Assembly (NCBI RefSeq): GCF_905475395.1
Contig: NC_058339.1
Coordinates: 52,585,172-52,649,171, forward strand
DNA: 64,000 bases
Direction: 5' to 3'
Source: Chrysoperla carnea
Lineage: Eukaryota; Arthropoda; Insecta; Neuroptera; Chrysopidae
Every line of letters starts with the position of its first letter. The first letter of the stretch is position 1. Of this stretch, positions 42,301 through 50,385 are shown in pieces. A program made the translations under genes and the position numbers. The notes under the pieces were generated by a model. It worked only from the letters and a program-made list of their open reading frames with translations, did no database searches and had not been told where the DNA came from.

Positions 42301-45300
42301 TTTTTTCTAACTTACTTATTTAGATAAGGATCTAAAACTGAATAATCGAGTGGAAAAACACAATCTGTAACAATATATTCGAATGAATAAGATTTATGTA
42401 GATTTATTTTTAAGATTTAAGTACTTTATTGGTAAGGATTTTTATTACTTAAATATATGACTTCTTAGTTGAATTAATAATAAATAGAGCATCGAAAAAA
42501 TGAGTTTCGAGTTCGCAAATGCAACATAGGCCAATTGGGTCTTGGGCCGCGGGACCCAACTTGTAAACTGTAAGAGATAGTACAATGGTATAAACGTATA
42601 AAATGTTCCTTAATAAACAACTTTTTTATGAAACATTTTTTCGTAAACCATCATTATTTAACCGTGAAGGAGCAAATTAGGCAAAAATTTTGGTGTCTAT
42701 TTACTCCTCAACTGTAATGGTAAGAGAGTTGAAAATTTGTAGGTAGTTTTTTGTGATCGATTTTAAAAAACGAAAAAAAGATTTTATAATAATATACAAG
42801 ATAATTAACTCAATCAATTGTTTATTTTGACTCGTTAAAAATTAAATTTTGTTTTTTTATTTTAGCACATATCTATTCAACTTAAAAGATCGTTAAGTTT
42901 GACTTGTGTAATTTACAGTTTAAAATTTTATGAACTTCATCAAAATACCATTTATATTCCGCATCCTTAACTAATGGTTTTCATTAGATTTGCACAAAGA
43001 TTAATACTGGAATTTAAAAAAATATTAATTTTCCCTATCCCTTATAAAAGGCATGTTCTGTACAATGTTTATACTGTTTAAAAAAGAATGAATAAATAAA
43101 TTGAATTAAATCATTTGATACAATTATCTAAATTAGTACTTCAATTCGTAATAAATTTACTGAGAACTAAATATGGATTTTCCCTAAATTTTCTATGAGT
43201 AACTTACCAATAAATTTTAGCATAGATAAAAATGAAACACCCGTAATAAATGCATCATATGCAGCTTCATGACCTTTATCAGCGGAAACTGTATAACCTT
43301 TTCCACCAGACACTACATCTGAAAATTGAAGAAAAAATTCAAATTTATGTGCCCTTTTAATCGATAATCGTTAAAATGATAACCAAAATTACCTATTTCT
43401 GGATTTTCAAAAGTCGACACTAGATGATTTAAAGTAGAAAAACGAATTTTTTCGTCAAACGGTGAACAACTTGCCATATGTTTAGTATCTAAAATACTAT
43501 TTAAAAAAAATTATTAATTTCAAAAAATTATCTATAATTTAAATAAAAAACTTACTTTGGAAAACATACACTGATGATATCCTTAAAACTATAATAATCG
43601 TTGGGAATTTTTTGTAAAAAATGATTCGTTATATGCATTATATCTAAAAACATGTTATGTCCAACCACTAATTTACCCTGAAACAAATCATAAAAGTTTT
43701 CAGAGTGAGAATGTGATATCAAATTACATTCAAATTTACGTACAAATTTTTCTAATTAAATCTTTTTGGAAAAAAGCCACAAACCTTCCATAGACGAACA
43801 TTTAACAGATGAATTTAGAAAACTTAAATTTAAATAATGCATTTCAATTTCTTGCAAATAGTTTATTTCTTTATTTTCACTTTCAGACTTCGATATAAGA
43901 TATCTCAAAAATTTTACTCTTACTTTCCGTCTAATTCTATGGCGTTCTAACAAAATTGGATATCAAAAATGGAAACTGTCATCAGGAATATTCTTACAAA
44001 AATTATTTTTTTGAGAACTATCTTAACTTACCGATTCCGATATTCGTCGAATAACATAAGACACGCCAACAGCTTGTTGCAAATTCTTATCCTCTTCAAG
44101 TTGCTTTTCATTTTCTCGTTCTTGTTGTTGTTGCTTATTACCTCGTAAATATGCAACAACTGTGCACATACTATTAGATTCCTCTAAACTCGATTTTATA
44201 TCAAATCCAACTTTTCCCTTAAATTTTTCGGCAACATTATTATAAATTACTCTTCGTAAATATGAATTATATTTGCCCAACACAAGTTCTTCGTTTGGTT
44301 CGGCTGATTTTAAAAACTCTTCAATTCGTTTGCTGAAAATAATTATTATATTTATAGTGCGAAGTATCCTTCAAATTAGTTCTAATTGTACAAAATTAGA
44401 ACTAATTTTGTACAATTAAACATTTTATTTGTGAAAATAACACAGTAACACATATTTCTGTAAAGCTAATAATACCCATAGCAACAATTGTTCAAGTAAC
44501 GAAAATAGTCGCAAACTAGTTAATTATCATCGACATGATAAAATGCAAGATACTCGTCAAATGAAGTATACTTGATGGACTGTTATCATCTCTCAAGACA
44601 ATCATTTCGGGAATTCAAACTATTCGCCCAAATTTGTATGCAAGTTAGTTTTAACAAGTGAAAACAAACAATTGACTGAATTAATTGTTGTAATACCATG
44701 TATAGACAGTTTTGGTGACGCAATCGTTTGTTTTTTGACGCCACGTAAATAAAGATTTCCACTCTTAAATAGCCACACACACATAACTGATATTCCCATA
44801 TTAATACATATTACAAATTTTTCACCTAATTAAAGCCCTCGTGGGTAAACAGTGATGTTTACAAGAAAATGTTTCAAACAAAAGTTGTTTATTTTTTTAT
44901 AAGGAATATTTTTTACATTTAAACATTTGTTCTATCTATAACGGTTTACAAGATTGGTCCTACGGACCCAAGACCCTATTGACCTATGTTGCTCATTTAC
45001 GAACTCGACCTCACTTTTTACGTCTTAAGCACACTATACAAATTTCAGCTTGATATCTCTTTTCGTTTTTGAGTAATCGTGATGACAGACGGACAGACGA
45101 CAGACAGAATACGGTGATACGGAAATGGACTAATTCGGTGATTCTACGAACACCTAAACCAAAATTTTTTTCGTAGCATCGATATTTTTAAGCGTTACAA
45201 ACTTGGGACTAAGCTTAATATAATATGTATATTTCATATACATGGTATAAAAATGTCCCGAAATGATACATTCTTTTTAACTGATCCAACTAACTCTGAC

Positions 45301-46004
45301 CTGAGATACGCTGAGCACATGATTTTGAATATAAAATAAATTATATAAAAGTACCTAATAGACTCCACCTCTATTTGATCTTGTTCTTTCAAATTTAAAA
45401 TATTATAATCGTTATTTTGATTATCCGCTCGTTTCTTTCGTTTATCATCTAACTGTTTCTTGTATGTTTCTTCTTCAGCTTTTGTTAAATATGAAATACC
45501 TCCATGAAATACTTTATTGAAATCAAAACCAGTTGATGCAAGAAATGATATACTTTGAGATTGGCATAAAAAGTTTACATTACGATTAAGGCCAGGAAGT
45601 GGTATTGGAAATATGTAAAAATTGAATGCTGATTGTTTAAATTTATTGGTATTTACATCGTATCTAGAAAATTATATGATTTGTAAATATTTTATCGAAA
45701 ATAACCAAATTTCGGGTAACTTACTTGAATGTTACTAAACCTAATTGTAAAAGTAAGAATTCTGATGATCCATTTTTTAATTTTTTATAATAATCTGGTA
45801 ATGTATCAAAAATTGTTGGAGTTTCATTACTATTAATGCCAGTAAATTCAGTATCAAGTGCGATAAAATCACATTCATCTATACATGTCTCGATAAACGG
45901 GAGTAAATCTTGAAAATCTAAAAACATAAATTTTATGAATAAAATGAAAATTTAAATATAATTAGTTAAAAATTTATTTTATTACTTGATCTATTAACTT
46001 CCAT
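24210..46004 (-). CDS. PARN: Poly(A)-specific ribonuclease PARN, complete, 13 coding exons
   Basis: Deadenylase of the DEDDh exonuclease family that removes poly(A) from mRNAs and trims small RNAs, acting as a homodimer in nucleus and cytoplasm (family knowledge). Coding exons on the complement: 45986-46004, 45725-45917, 45355-45663, 44032-44332, 43556-43677, 43393-43496, 43208-43318, 42316-42364, 42188-42243, 41641-41727, 41359-41569, 27296-27417, 24210-24322. They join in phase into 598 codons; the human protein has 639. Catalytic residues seen: D28 and E30 in LDTEF, D318 in ILDTK, H366 and D371 in HEAAYDAFITG. An R3H region (about 170-225) interrupts the nuclease fold, and an RRM-like domain covers about 425-485. 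The acidic and basic tail ends NTWE, much like the DTW end of vertebrate PARN. PNLDC1 is excluded by the RRM and the absence of a C-terminal membrane segment. Oddity: introns 11 and 12 are 13.9 and 3.0 kb, whereas the others are 59-1022 bp. Confidence 0.93.
24770..25045 (-). repeat. Family B dispersed repeat, copy 1
   Basis: Minus-strand reading starts AACCCTCGAACCAAAAAG and includes GTTTGAAAGGTAATTTGACG and GTGTTCTTAGCTATGTTTC. The same landmarks occur on the plus strand at 53449-53615, so the two copies are in opposite orientation. Confidence 0.7.
25162..25712. mobile_element. Non-autonomous hAT-type element, 551 bp
   Basis: The ends are CAGGGTTGCCAGAT and, inverted, CAGAGCTGCCAGAT (12 of 14). 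The 8 bases outside are ATTATAAC (25154-25161) and ATTATAAG (25713-25720), a 7 of 8 match. CAG-type ends with an 8-bp duplication are the mark of hAT elements. No transposase frame is present. Confidence 0.7.
27296..27417 (-). CDS. PARN: PARN exon 12 (C-terminal tail)
   Basis: 122 bases between TATGTTAG and G|GTAAAT. It codes IPASKIAKLLG and an acidic run (SPEHDSDEEIEIEN). Phase matches exons 11 and 13 exactly, though it lies 13.9 kb from exon 11. No family motif by itself, hence lower confidence. Confidence 0.75.
28191..28461. repeat. Fold-back/TIR element, about 270 bp
   Basis: The left end reads AGAGGCCATCAATAAATTACG and the right end, inverted, AGAGGTCATCCATAAATTACG, each followed by a CACA block and a CCTTCCC-type block. 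The interior is AT-rich and non-coding. Confidence 0.65.
29269..29298. repeat. ACTTGCAAAT short tandem repeat
   Basis: Three imperfect copies of ACTTGCAAAT in a row (10, 8 and 10 bases). Confidence 0.6.
32031..32630 (+). mobile_element. Family A element, copy 3
   Basis: Full-length in outline: head with CAAACAAACAATTAACTGCG, then ACCATGTATAGACAATG, the core, then four GACA units followed by GGCAAAAGGACAGG. The tail has a diverged subterminal motif (TATATACATGATATA). Confidence 0.75.
33128..33440 (+). repeat. Dispersed repeat D, copy 2
   Basis: Same orientation as 11024-11330 and clearly related along about 300 bp, with small indels. Not flanked by visible terminal repeats. Confidence 0.65.
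33957..34501. mobile_element. TIR element interrupted by a family A fragment
   Basis: Arms of about 110 bp or more at 33957-34080 and 34385-34501 are inverted copies, with landmarks TATAAGGAAAAAGTGTTGC and TTTGAAATTTGGCACAGTTG. A family A fragment (34158-34290) sits between the arms, so it probably inserted later. Confidence 0.65.
34158..34290 (+). mobile_element. Family A element, copy 4 (fragment)
   Basis: Only the core from CAATTGACCTATGTTGCTC to the GACAGACGG tract remains. Head and tail motifs are absent. Confidence 0.75.
35505..35810. repeat. Fold-back family C, copy 2
   Basis: The arms contain TCGTTGCGTACTTTGTAC (left, about 35600) and the inverse GTACAAAGTACACAACGA (right, about 35696). 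The outer right end, inverted, reads CAAGGACATGAAACTC and ATGCCGAGC, matching an end of copy 1 at 38327-38627. Its borders are diverged and no target duplication is visible. Confidence 0.65.
36565..37112 (-). mobile_element. Family A element, copy 5
   Basis: Minus-strand copy. The head (ACAAGTGGAAACAAACAATTG) is at 37085-37111 and the GACR tract near 36690-36720. The tail is cut or diverged so the subterminal motif is lost. The 111-codon open frame across it is made by the repeat. Confidence 0.75.
38327..38627. mobile_element. Fold-back family C, copy 1, with 8-bp target duplication
   Basis: The terminal inverted repeats start CACGAACCCATATAACAAG on both ends and run 31 bases with one mismatch. 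The flanks are the same 8 bases, ACTCGACC (38319-38326 and 38628-38635). The 301 bp interior is itself largely an inverted repeat. An 8-bp duplication fits hAT; the ends do not start with CAG, so the superfamily is tentative. Confidence 0.85.
40453..40914. repeat. Inverted-repeat element, about 460 bp
   Basis: The ends are ATTCGTAGAGAGCAC and, inverted, ATTCATAGAGAGCAC. A second inverted pair, TTAAATCATGCTC, lies inside at about 40527 and 40866. Confidence 0.6.
41332..41351 (-). promoter_or_regulatory. U-rich tract next to PARN 5' splice site
   Basis: Twenty T on the minus strand start two bases after the donor GTGAGT of intron 11. U-rich tracts in this position help U1 snRNP recognise a 5' splice site through TIA-type proteins (known mechanism). 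A simple homopolymer is the plain alternative. Confidence 0.35.
41359..41569 (-). CDS. PARN: PARN exon 11 (RRM end)
   Basis: Codes RISVVWINESSAYVCLP, including the conserved Trp of the RRM strand. The donor GA|GTGAGT overlaps an in-frame TGA (41355-41357), so leaving the intron in ends the protein after PSYPE. A run of 20 T on the minus strand (41332-41351) lies just inside the intron. Confidence 0.9.
41641..41727 (-). CDS. PARN: PARN exon 10 (RRM start)
   Basis: Codes LKPKRDHILHASF and NWKTKDIETFFHGY, the first strand and helix of the RRM-like domain that contacts cap and RNA in vertebrate PARN. Confidence 0.92.
42188..42243 (-). CDS. PARN: PARN exon 9
   Basis: 56-base exon coding IFVFKLTDIPYMNIGGAD, aligned with the family pattern LMRVMDIPYLNLEGPD. 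Confidence 0.9.
42316..42364 (-). CDS. PARN: PARN exon 8
   Basis: 49-base exon coding DCVFPLDYSVLDPYLN, the link from nuclease to RRM. Bounded by TTACAG and AA|GTAAGT, in phase with both neighbours. Confidence 0.85.
42500..42836 (-). mobile_element. Family A element, copy 6 (truncated)
   Basis: Lies in PARN intron 7. It keeps the head AACAAACAATTG-like palindrome at its right end and the core with CATAGGCCAATTGGGTC. The GACR tract and tail are missing. Confidence 0.7.
43208..43318 (-). CDS. PARN: PARN exon 7 (motif III)
   Basis: Contains GHEAAYDAFITGVSFLSM with catalytic H366 and D371, spaced as in vertebrate PARN. Confidence 0.93.
43393..43496 (-). CDS. PARN: PARN exon 6 (catalytic D318)
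   Basis: Codes ILDTKHMAS, carrying the third acidic catalytic residue, and the helix STLNHLVSTFEN. The tail of this helix is shorter than in the human protein. Confidence 0.9.
43556..43677 (-). CDS. PARN: PARN exon 5
   Basis: Starts GKLVVGHNMFLDIMH, the nuclease motif II region that is nearly identical to the vertebrate GKLVIGHNMLLDVMH. Donor A|GTAAGT. Confidence 0.93.
44032..44332 (-). CDS. PARN: PARN exon 4 (R3H region)
   Basis: Codes the R3H segment (KRIEEFLKSAEP onward), then a Gln- and Glu-rich stretch with four consecutive Gln and the helix leading back into the nuclease fold (AVGVSYVIRRISES). Phase 0 at its 3' end. Confidence 0.92.
44383..44418. repeat. Perfect 36-base palindrome
   Basis: Two 17-base arms, TAATTGTACAAAATTAG and its exact complement, surround two bases. 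It lies inside PARN intron 3, 51 bases before exon 4. Confidence 0.85.
44651..45253 (+). mobile_element. Family A element, copy 7 (best full-length copy)
   Basis: 603 bp inside PARN intron 3, in the opposite orientation to the gene. Order: ACAAGTG head, a near-palindrome around CAATTGACTGAATTAATTG, ATACCATGTATA, the core, a GACAGACGGACAGACGACAG tract, then a tail ending CATGGTATAAAAATG. The 12-base subterminal motif at head and tail is inverted (tail copy one T short). This copy defines the family. Confidence 0.85.
45355..45663 (-). CDS. PARN: PARN exon 3
   Basis: Codes the FNFYIFPIPLPG strand, the SISFLASTGFDFNKVFHGGI segment shared with vertebrate PARN, and the start of the R3H region. Ends in phase 2 at AG|GTAC, a less canonical donor. 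Confidence 0.93.
45725..45917 (-). CDS. PARN: PARN exon 2 (first catalytic D and E)
   Basis: Begins after TTTTTAG and ends AA|GTAAGT. It codes the first nuclease motif, IALDTEFTGI, with D28 and E30, and the conserved LLQLGLVTF strand. Confidence 0.93.
45986..46004 (-). CDS. PARN: PARN exon 1 (start codon)
   Basis: 19 bases coding MEVNRS, matching the family start MEIIRSN. The ATG has A at -3 and G at +4. It splices over 68 bp to exon 2; the open frame starting MFLDF at 45927 begins in the intron and is not the real start. Confidence 0.85.
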
Positions 46005-46398
46005 TTTCTATTATTTTGAATAACATTTATTTACAACGTAAATTCCAACCTCTATAACCAAATATTTTTATTCCTGTTGTTTTTACCAGAGAATATATCG
46101 GTTTACTTTTATATAGTCTTTGGTTTTTACTAATGTAATCATAAGTTTTGAGGTCTGTAAACTTAGACCACCAATGTTGATAGCTTATATGTATAGGTCG
46201 CAGTCAACTCTCTTAATTATCAGTAGACTTTTTCATTTTAAAAAGCGATTACCTTTTGTTTCGGACAGTTTGTTAAAAAACTAATGTGATAAAATGAATA
46301 ACAAATATTTTGTGTCTTTGTCCAACTTATTATTATCTGCTTGAAACAATAATGAATCGTAATTTAATGAAAAGGTCTATTAACAGCCTTGCCGTTTT

Positions 46399-46643
46399 AC
46401 TATGGAAAATAGAGAGAAGGAGCACAATCTTATATGGTTGTTTGATTCAAAATAACATTGAAAAGACGCTCGCGTAGCTAAGTGTGTGTATATGTATGAA
46501 CTGTATATATATTAACTGTATTTATATGTATGCATGATCCTCTGGAACACCATCTGGAATGCCATCTTAATTAAATACAATTTTCACTTTCTCAACACAG
46601 AGATTGTGCTCCTTCCCTCTACCCTCTATACTTTTTACATAGT
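46399..46643. repeat. Inverted-repeat element upstream of PARN, first
   Basis: AGAAGGAGCACAATCT (46415-46430) and AGATTGTGCTCCTTCC (46601-46616) face each other, with outer ACTATG ends. About 245 bp in all, starting 395 bases before the PARN ATG. Confidence 0.6.
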
Positions 46644-46653
46644 TGAAGTTTTA

Positions 46654-46887
46654 AAGTCATAGAGATATGAAAATAGAGAACGCTAGCCTGTAAGTGGATG
46701 CGATATGCGAAGGGAGAGAGAGGACTACCAGTAAGTTCCCCTATGTCCTTGTCTAATACAACTACTTACTAATACATTGTATATGTAGATATGATTGTGA
46801 CAAAGACACAGGGGAACTTACTAACAGTCTTGCATCCACTTACAGGCTAGCAGATCCCTCGCGATCTCTATGTGTAATATTCTATGT
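46654..46887. repeat. Inverted-repeat element upstream of PARN, second
   Basis: Arms at about 46657-46755 and 46805-46872 share GCTAGCCTGTAAGTGGATGC and GTAAGTTCCCCT in opposite directions. The 10-base word TTGAAGTTTT lies on both sides (46644-46653 and 46888-46897). It could be a target duplication, but the outermost ends do not match well. Confidence 0.6.
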
Positions 46888-49800
46888 TTGAAGTTTTTAT
46901 TGTTAACTGAACGGCTAAATAATCTAATTGGCTACGACATATATACAGCATTACAATATTTTATTAAAATTTTAAGAACTGATTACTTATTTTATATGCA
47001 TTTGATAAGTATAATTGATAAAAACTAAAATTGATTTGCTTTATTACGCAAGTGCTCATTCGTTAAGTAAAATTAATGCGCTTATAATTTTTTACTGAGG
47101 GGAATTTTTAATTTATATAACAGATTATAGTTTTTTTATGTAATAAATTATAATCTGTGACTTATACTAATAATTAATAGAAAGAAAATTTTATGCAAAA
47201 GTTAAAATATATGGCAGGATGACGATGAATTAGTCTACGGAATTTAAATCAAAATTTCAGGGGAGAAAATCTTACAGACCCTTCGATAAAAACTGATTAA
47301 ATGAAAAAAGATTCAGAATTCTCTCAATATAAAATAATTCATAGTATAAGATAGACCATAGATAAATAATAATAATTTTATACTAAACTTACCTTTTAAA
47401 ATTAACTTACCTTTAATTTTTACGATATACAATAACAAAAATTGCCTCCTCTAGTAAACATTTTAAACTCTTTGTGAAGCAACCCAATTTACAAAAGCTG
47501 TATAAAATTATATTTATACAAAACTTATTCCAAAGACAGTTTCAATTTACGGTCTTTAAATGCACAATAAAGAACACTGAGCGTTGAAAAAATCGTAATA
47601 CTATTATTTCGGGTGTTATTTATTGAAAAATTTACAAACAATTTTATATAAACTAACAGAAAAAAACACATATATGCGTCTAATGAAAAAATGGAAAATT
47701 TTTGATGATATGATGAGAAAAAAATCAATGAAAAATAAAAATGATTTTTTTTTTATACATTTACGATTGTGTAAGCTAATAATAATTATTATACAATATG
47801 TACGTTCAGAATGGAGCTACTTCTTGTGTATATTTTACATGATTTTTTTATAGCACAAATTAGAAATCGTATAAATATATTTTTAAAATTTTATTTTTAC
47901 TGCATTAATGCCTTTTTGTATGTGCAACTTATTTTAGCATTTGTATTCGCTTATTTTTTATTTTTTTTAAATTAAATATTTTACTTTTTTAAAAGAGGTA
48001 TTGACGATCAAAAAGAAGAAAATCTTATTTGTATAAAAATAAGATAATTGGAAATGGCTACAAAAGCGTTTTCTATTTTAGAAAAACCCATACCTAAATA
48101 TGTGTTTAATTTTATAAGTAAAGAAACCCGTCTTAGTAAGGTAGAAAATGTACGTTACTCGATCAAATTCTTTGAATTTGAGATATATTGTAATTTAAGA
48201 TTTTCCTTTCCCTCAAAAGCTATCTTTGATACAAAGCAAAAATTAATTACAAACTCGAATGAGACGAAAATTAAATTGCAAAGTGAAAAAATGGATGCGT
48301 ATCGAACCGTCGTTGGGAAGAGACCCAATTATTTTTTTACACGTTAAGTGCCTCACCATCAAATCACAAATCGTGATACTACTGTTGTACGTTTTTTTTA
48401 AATAAGCCTAGTGTTTTCAAATATTAATTTTGGTAATAAATGTTAGAGCCTAAATCAGGATATACAATATTCCTCAAATTAAGATTGACTGAAAATCATT
48501 CTCCATAAGTTTTACAGCGATTTCTTTGAAATTTTTTTAGCATTGTTACGCAATTTTTGTTTTATTCAAATAAACTTGTTACGGCTTAAATATTTCCTAA
48601 ATAGTTTTTAAGAATAAGATTTCTTAAGATTATTGAATTAAAAATCGGAAAACACAAAAAGATCATGAATATGTTTTGATTTTTATTTTCGATATAATTT
48701 TTCAATGGCTGCAGGGTATTTGACACTTTTGGAAATAAAATATGAATATTTCCAAATCTTTCTTGGGTTTCACTGTTGGGAATACTCCTGCATAAGTATT
48801 AAAAATAAAAAACTTAAAAGATAGCAAGAACATTATAATTTTTTTCTAAGCTTATCAATCTCTTTTTAGAAAAATATTAATTAGTGGCTTCAATTCAATA
48901 ATGGTATTAGCTTTTCTTTGAATGGGGTGTGGCTACAATATTCAAAACATTTTCAATAACATATTATTTAAATATTTGTTTAGATAGAAAATTAATAATT
49001 TTTCCTCTAAAGTCATTTTATATAGGTTATTGATAAAATCAATAACCTTGATTAACATAAGTTTTTTTAAATATTCAAAGAATTAGCTCACTTGCCAAAT
49101 ACCCTTAAAAAACGTTTTGTACTATAATAAAAAGATTTGAAATTTGTAGTTCGTATAGATTTTGAATCTTTTTACTGTACTCATTGATTGAATAATTAAT
49201 TCATTGGTCTAAGACTTGATTTATTTGATTGAATTTATCAAAATGTTGTTATCGCTGCCATTATTAATTATAACACATAATAAAACTAATCGGAAATTGC
49301 CTGTAGAGAAAGCAACCGTTAAACCACAAGCTAACTAAAATGACGAAAATGGCTGCCAAAGTTAGCTACAGAATCCTAACTTACAGTAGTTGCATTCGCC
49401 AATTTGACGAGACTCATCGAATACATATAGCTAGTACATAGTTTATATTAGTACCTCAGCGTTAATTACTTCCTTAGTGGTAGTAATAATTGCTTTCGAG
49501 ATCAATGGTTAAACGCAAAACCGAATGGATTATAAACATTACGCTTATTTAAGATAAATTATGCGTTTAGAATAATAATTAAGAACGTTAAGTTTAACTA
49601 ATGCGAAACGCAATTATGGCTAATGAGTTGAGTTGTGGTATCGCTCTTCTTAATAGCTGATCATTGTACATTAACGATCCTATAAATCAACCCGACAAAC
49701 CCATTAGTAAAACAAATTTTAAAAAAATATCATTTATTTTAATCTAAATATAGAGTCAGCTCGTATAAATAGCATATATAACTATCGTTAACAAATCAAT

Positions 49801-50341
49801 TAATAGTTAATATATAAGTAAATAAAATTTGAAATTTAACTAGCTATCGTTTCAAAAAAAAAAAAAAATCCCCCTTGGATACTAAAAATCATATCGGTAT
49901 ATCGGTCAACATGCATTTGAATCATACCTAAGAATATGGACGTAACCGATTTAATCAAATAAATCAAATCCAAAGTAAAGTGACTCAGTTCGGCTGATTT
50001 AAAGATTGATTAGAAATAAAATATAAACTTGATTTTTTCATTCATTTGTGCTTAATCACTGTGTACATATTTTATGTTGGACATAAATTAAAAACTAATA
50101 AAAATGATTATTAATTATATAATTACAATGCATTATATAACAATTTCATAATAATTTGTACAATTTATATATATTTTGTAAATATGTATACATTTTAATA
50201 ATATGGCGTAAAATACAAAAAAAAATAGTATGTTGATTGCATGTTGTAATTTTATTAAAAATATAAACGACATTACTAGAGATCCGCCGTATATTAATAG
50301 AATTATTCCGCTTTTCAATAAATAATTTATTTTCTTATACA

Positions 50342-50385
50342 CAACAATTCGCTCAATAAAAAATACAATTCGCCCAATAAAAAAT
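50342..50385. repeat. 21-base direct repeat, two units
   Basis: CAATTCGCTCAATAAAAAAT is repeated once with a single T to C change. Confidence 0.7.

Noticed and set aside
43756..43953. 65-codon minus-strand frame between PARN exons 4 and 5
   Set aside because: Falls wholly inside intron 4. Exon 4 (ending RISES) joins exon 5 (starting GKLVVGHN) directly, as in other PARN proteins.
48048..48347. 99-codon plus-strand open frame with a fair start context
   Set aside because: No recognisable domain, no splice partners, AT-driven composition and no repeats. It could be real but nothing in the sequence supports it.
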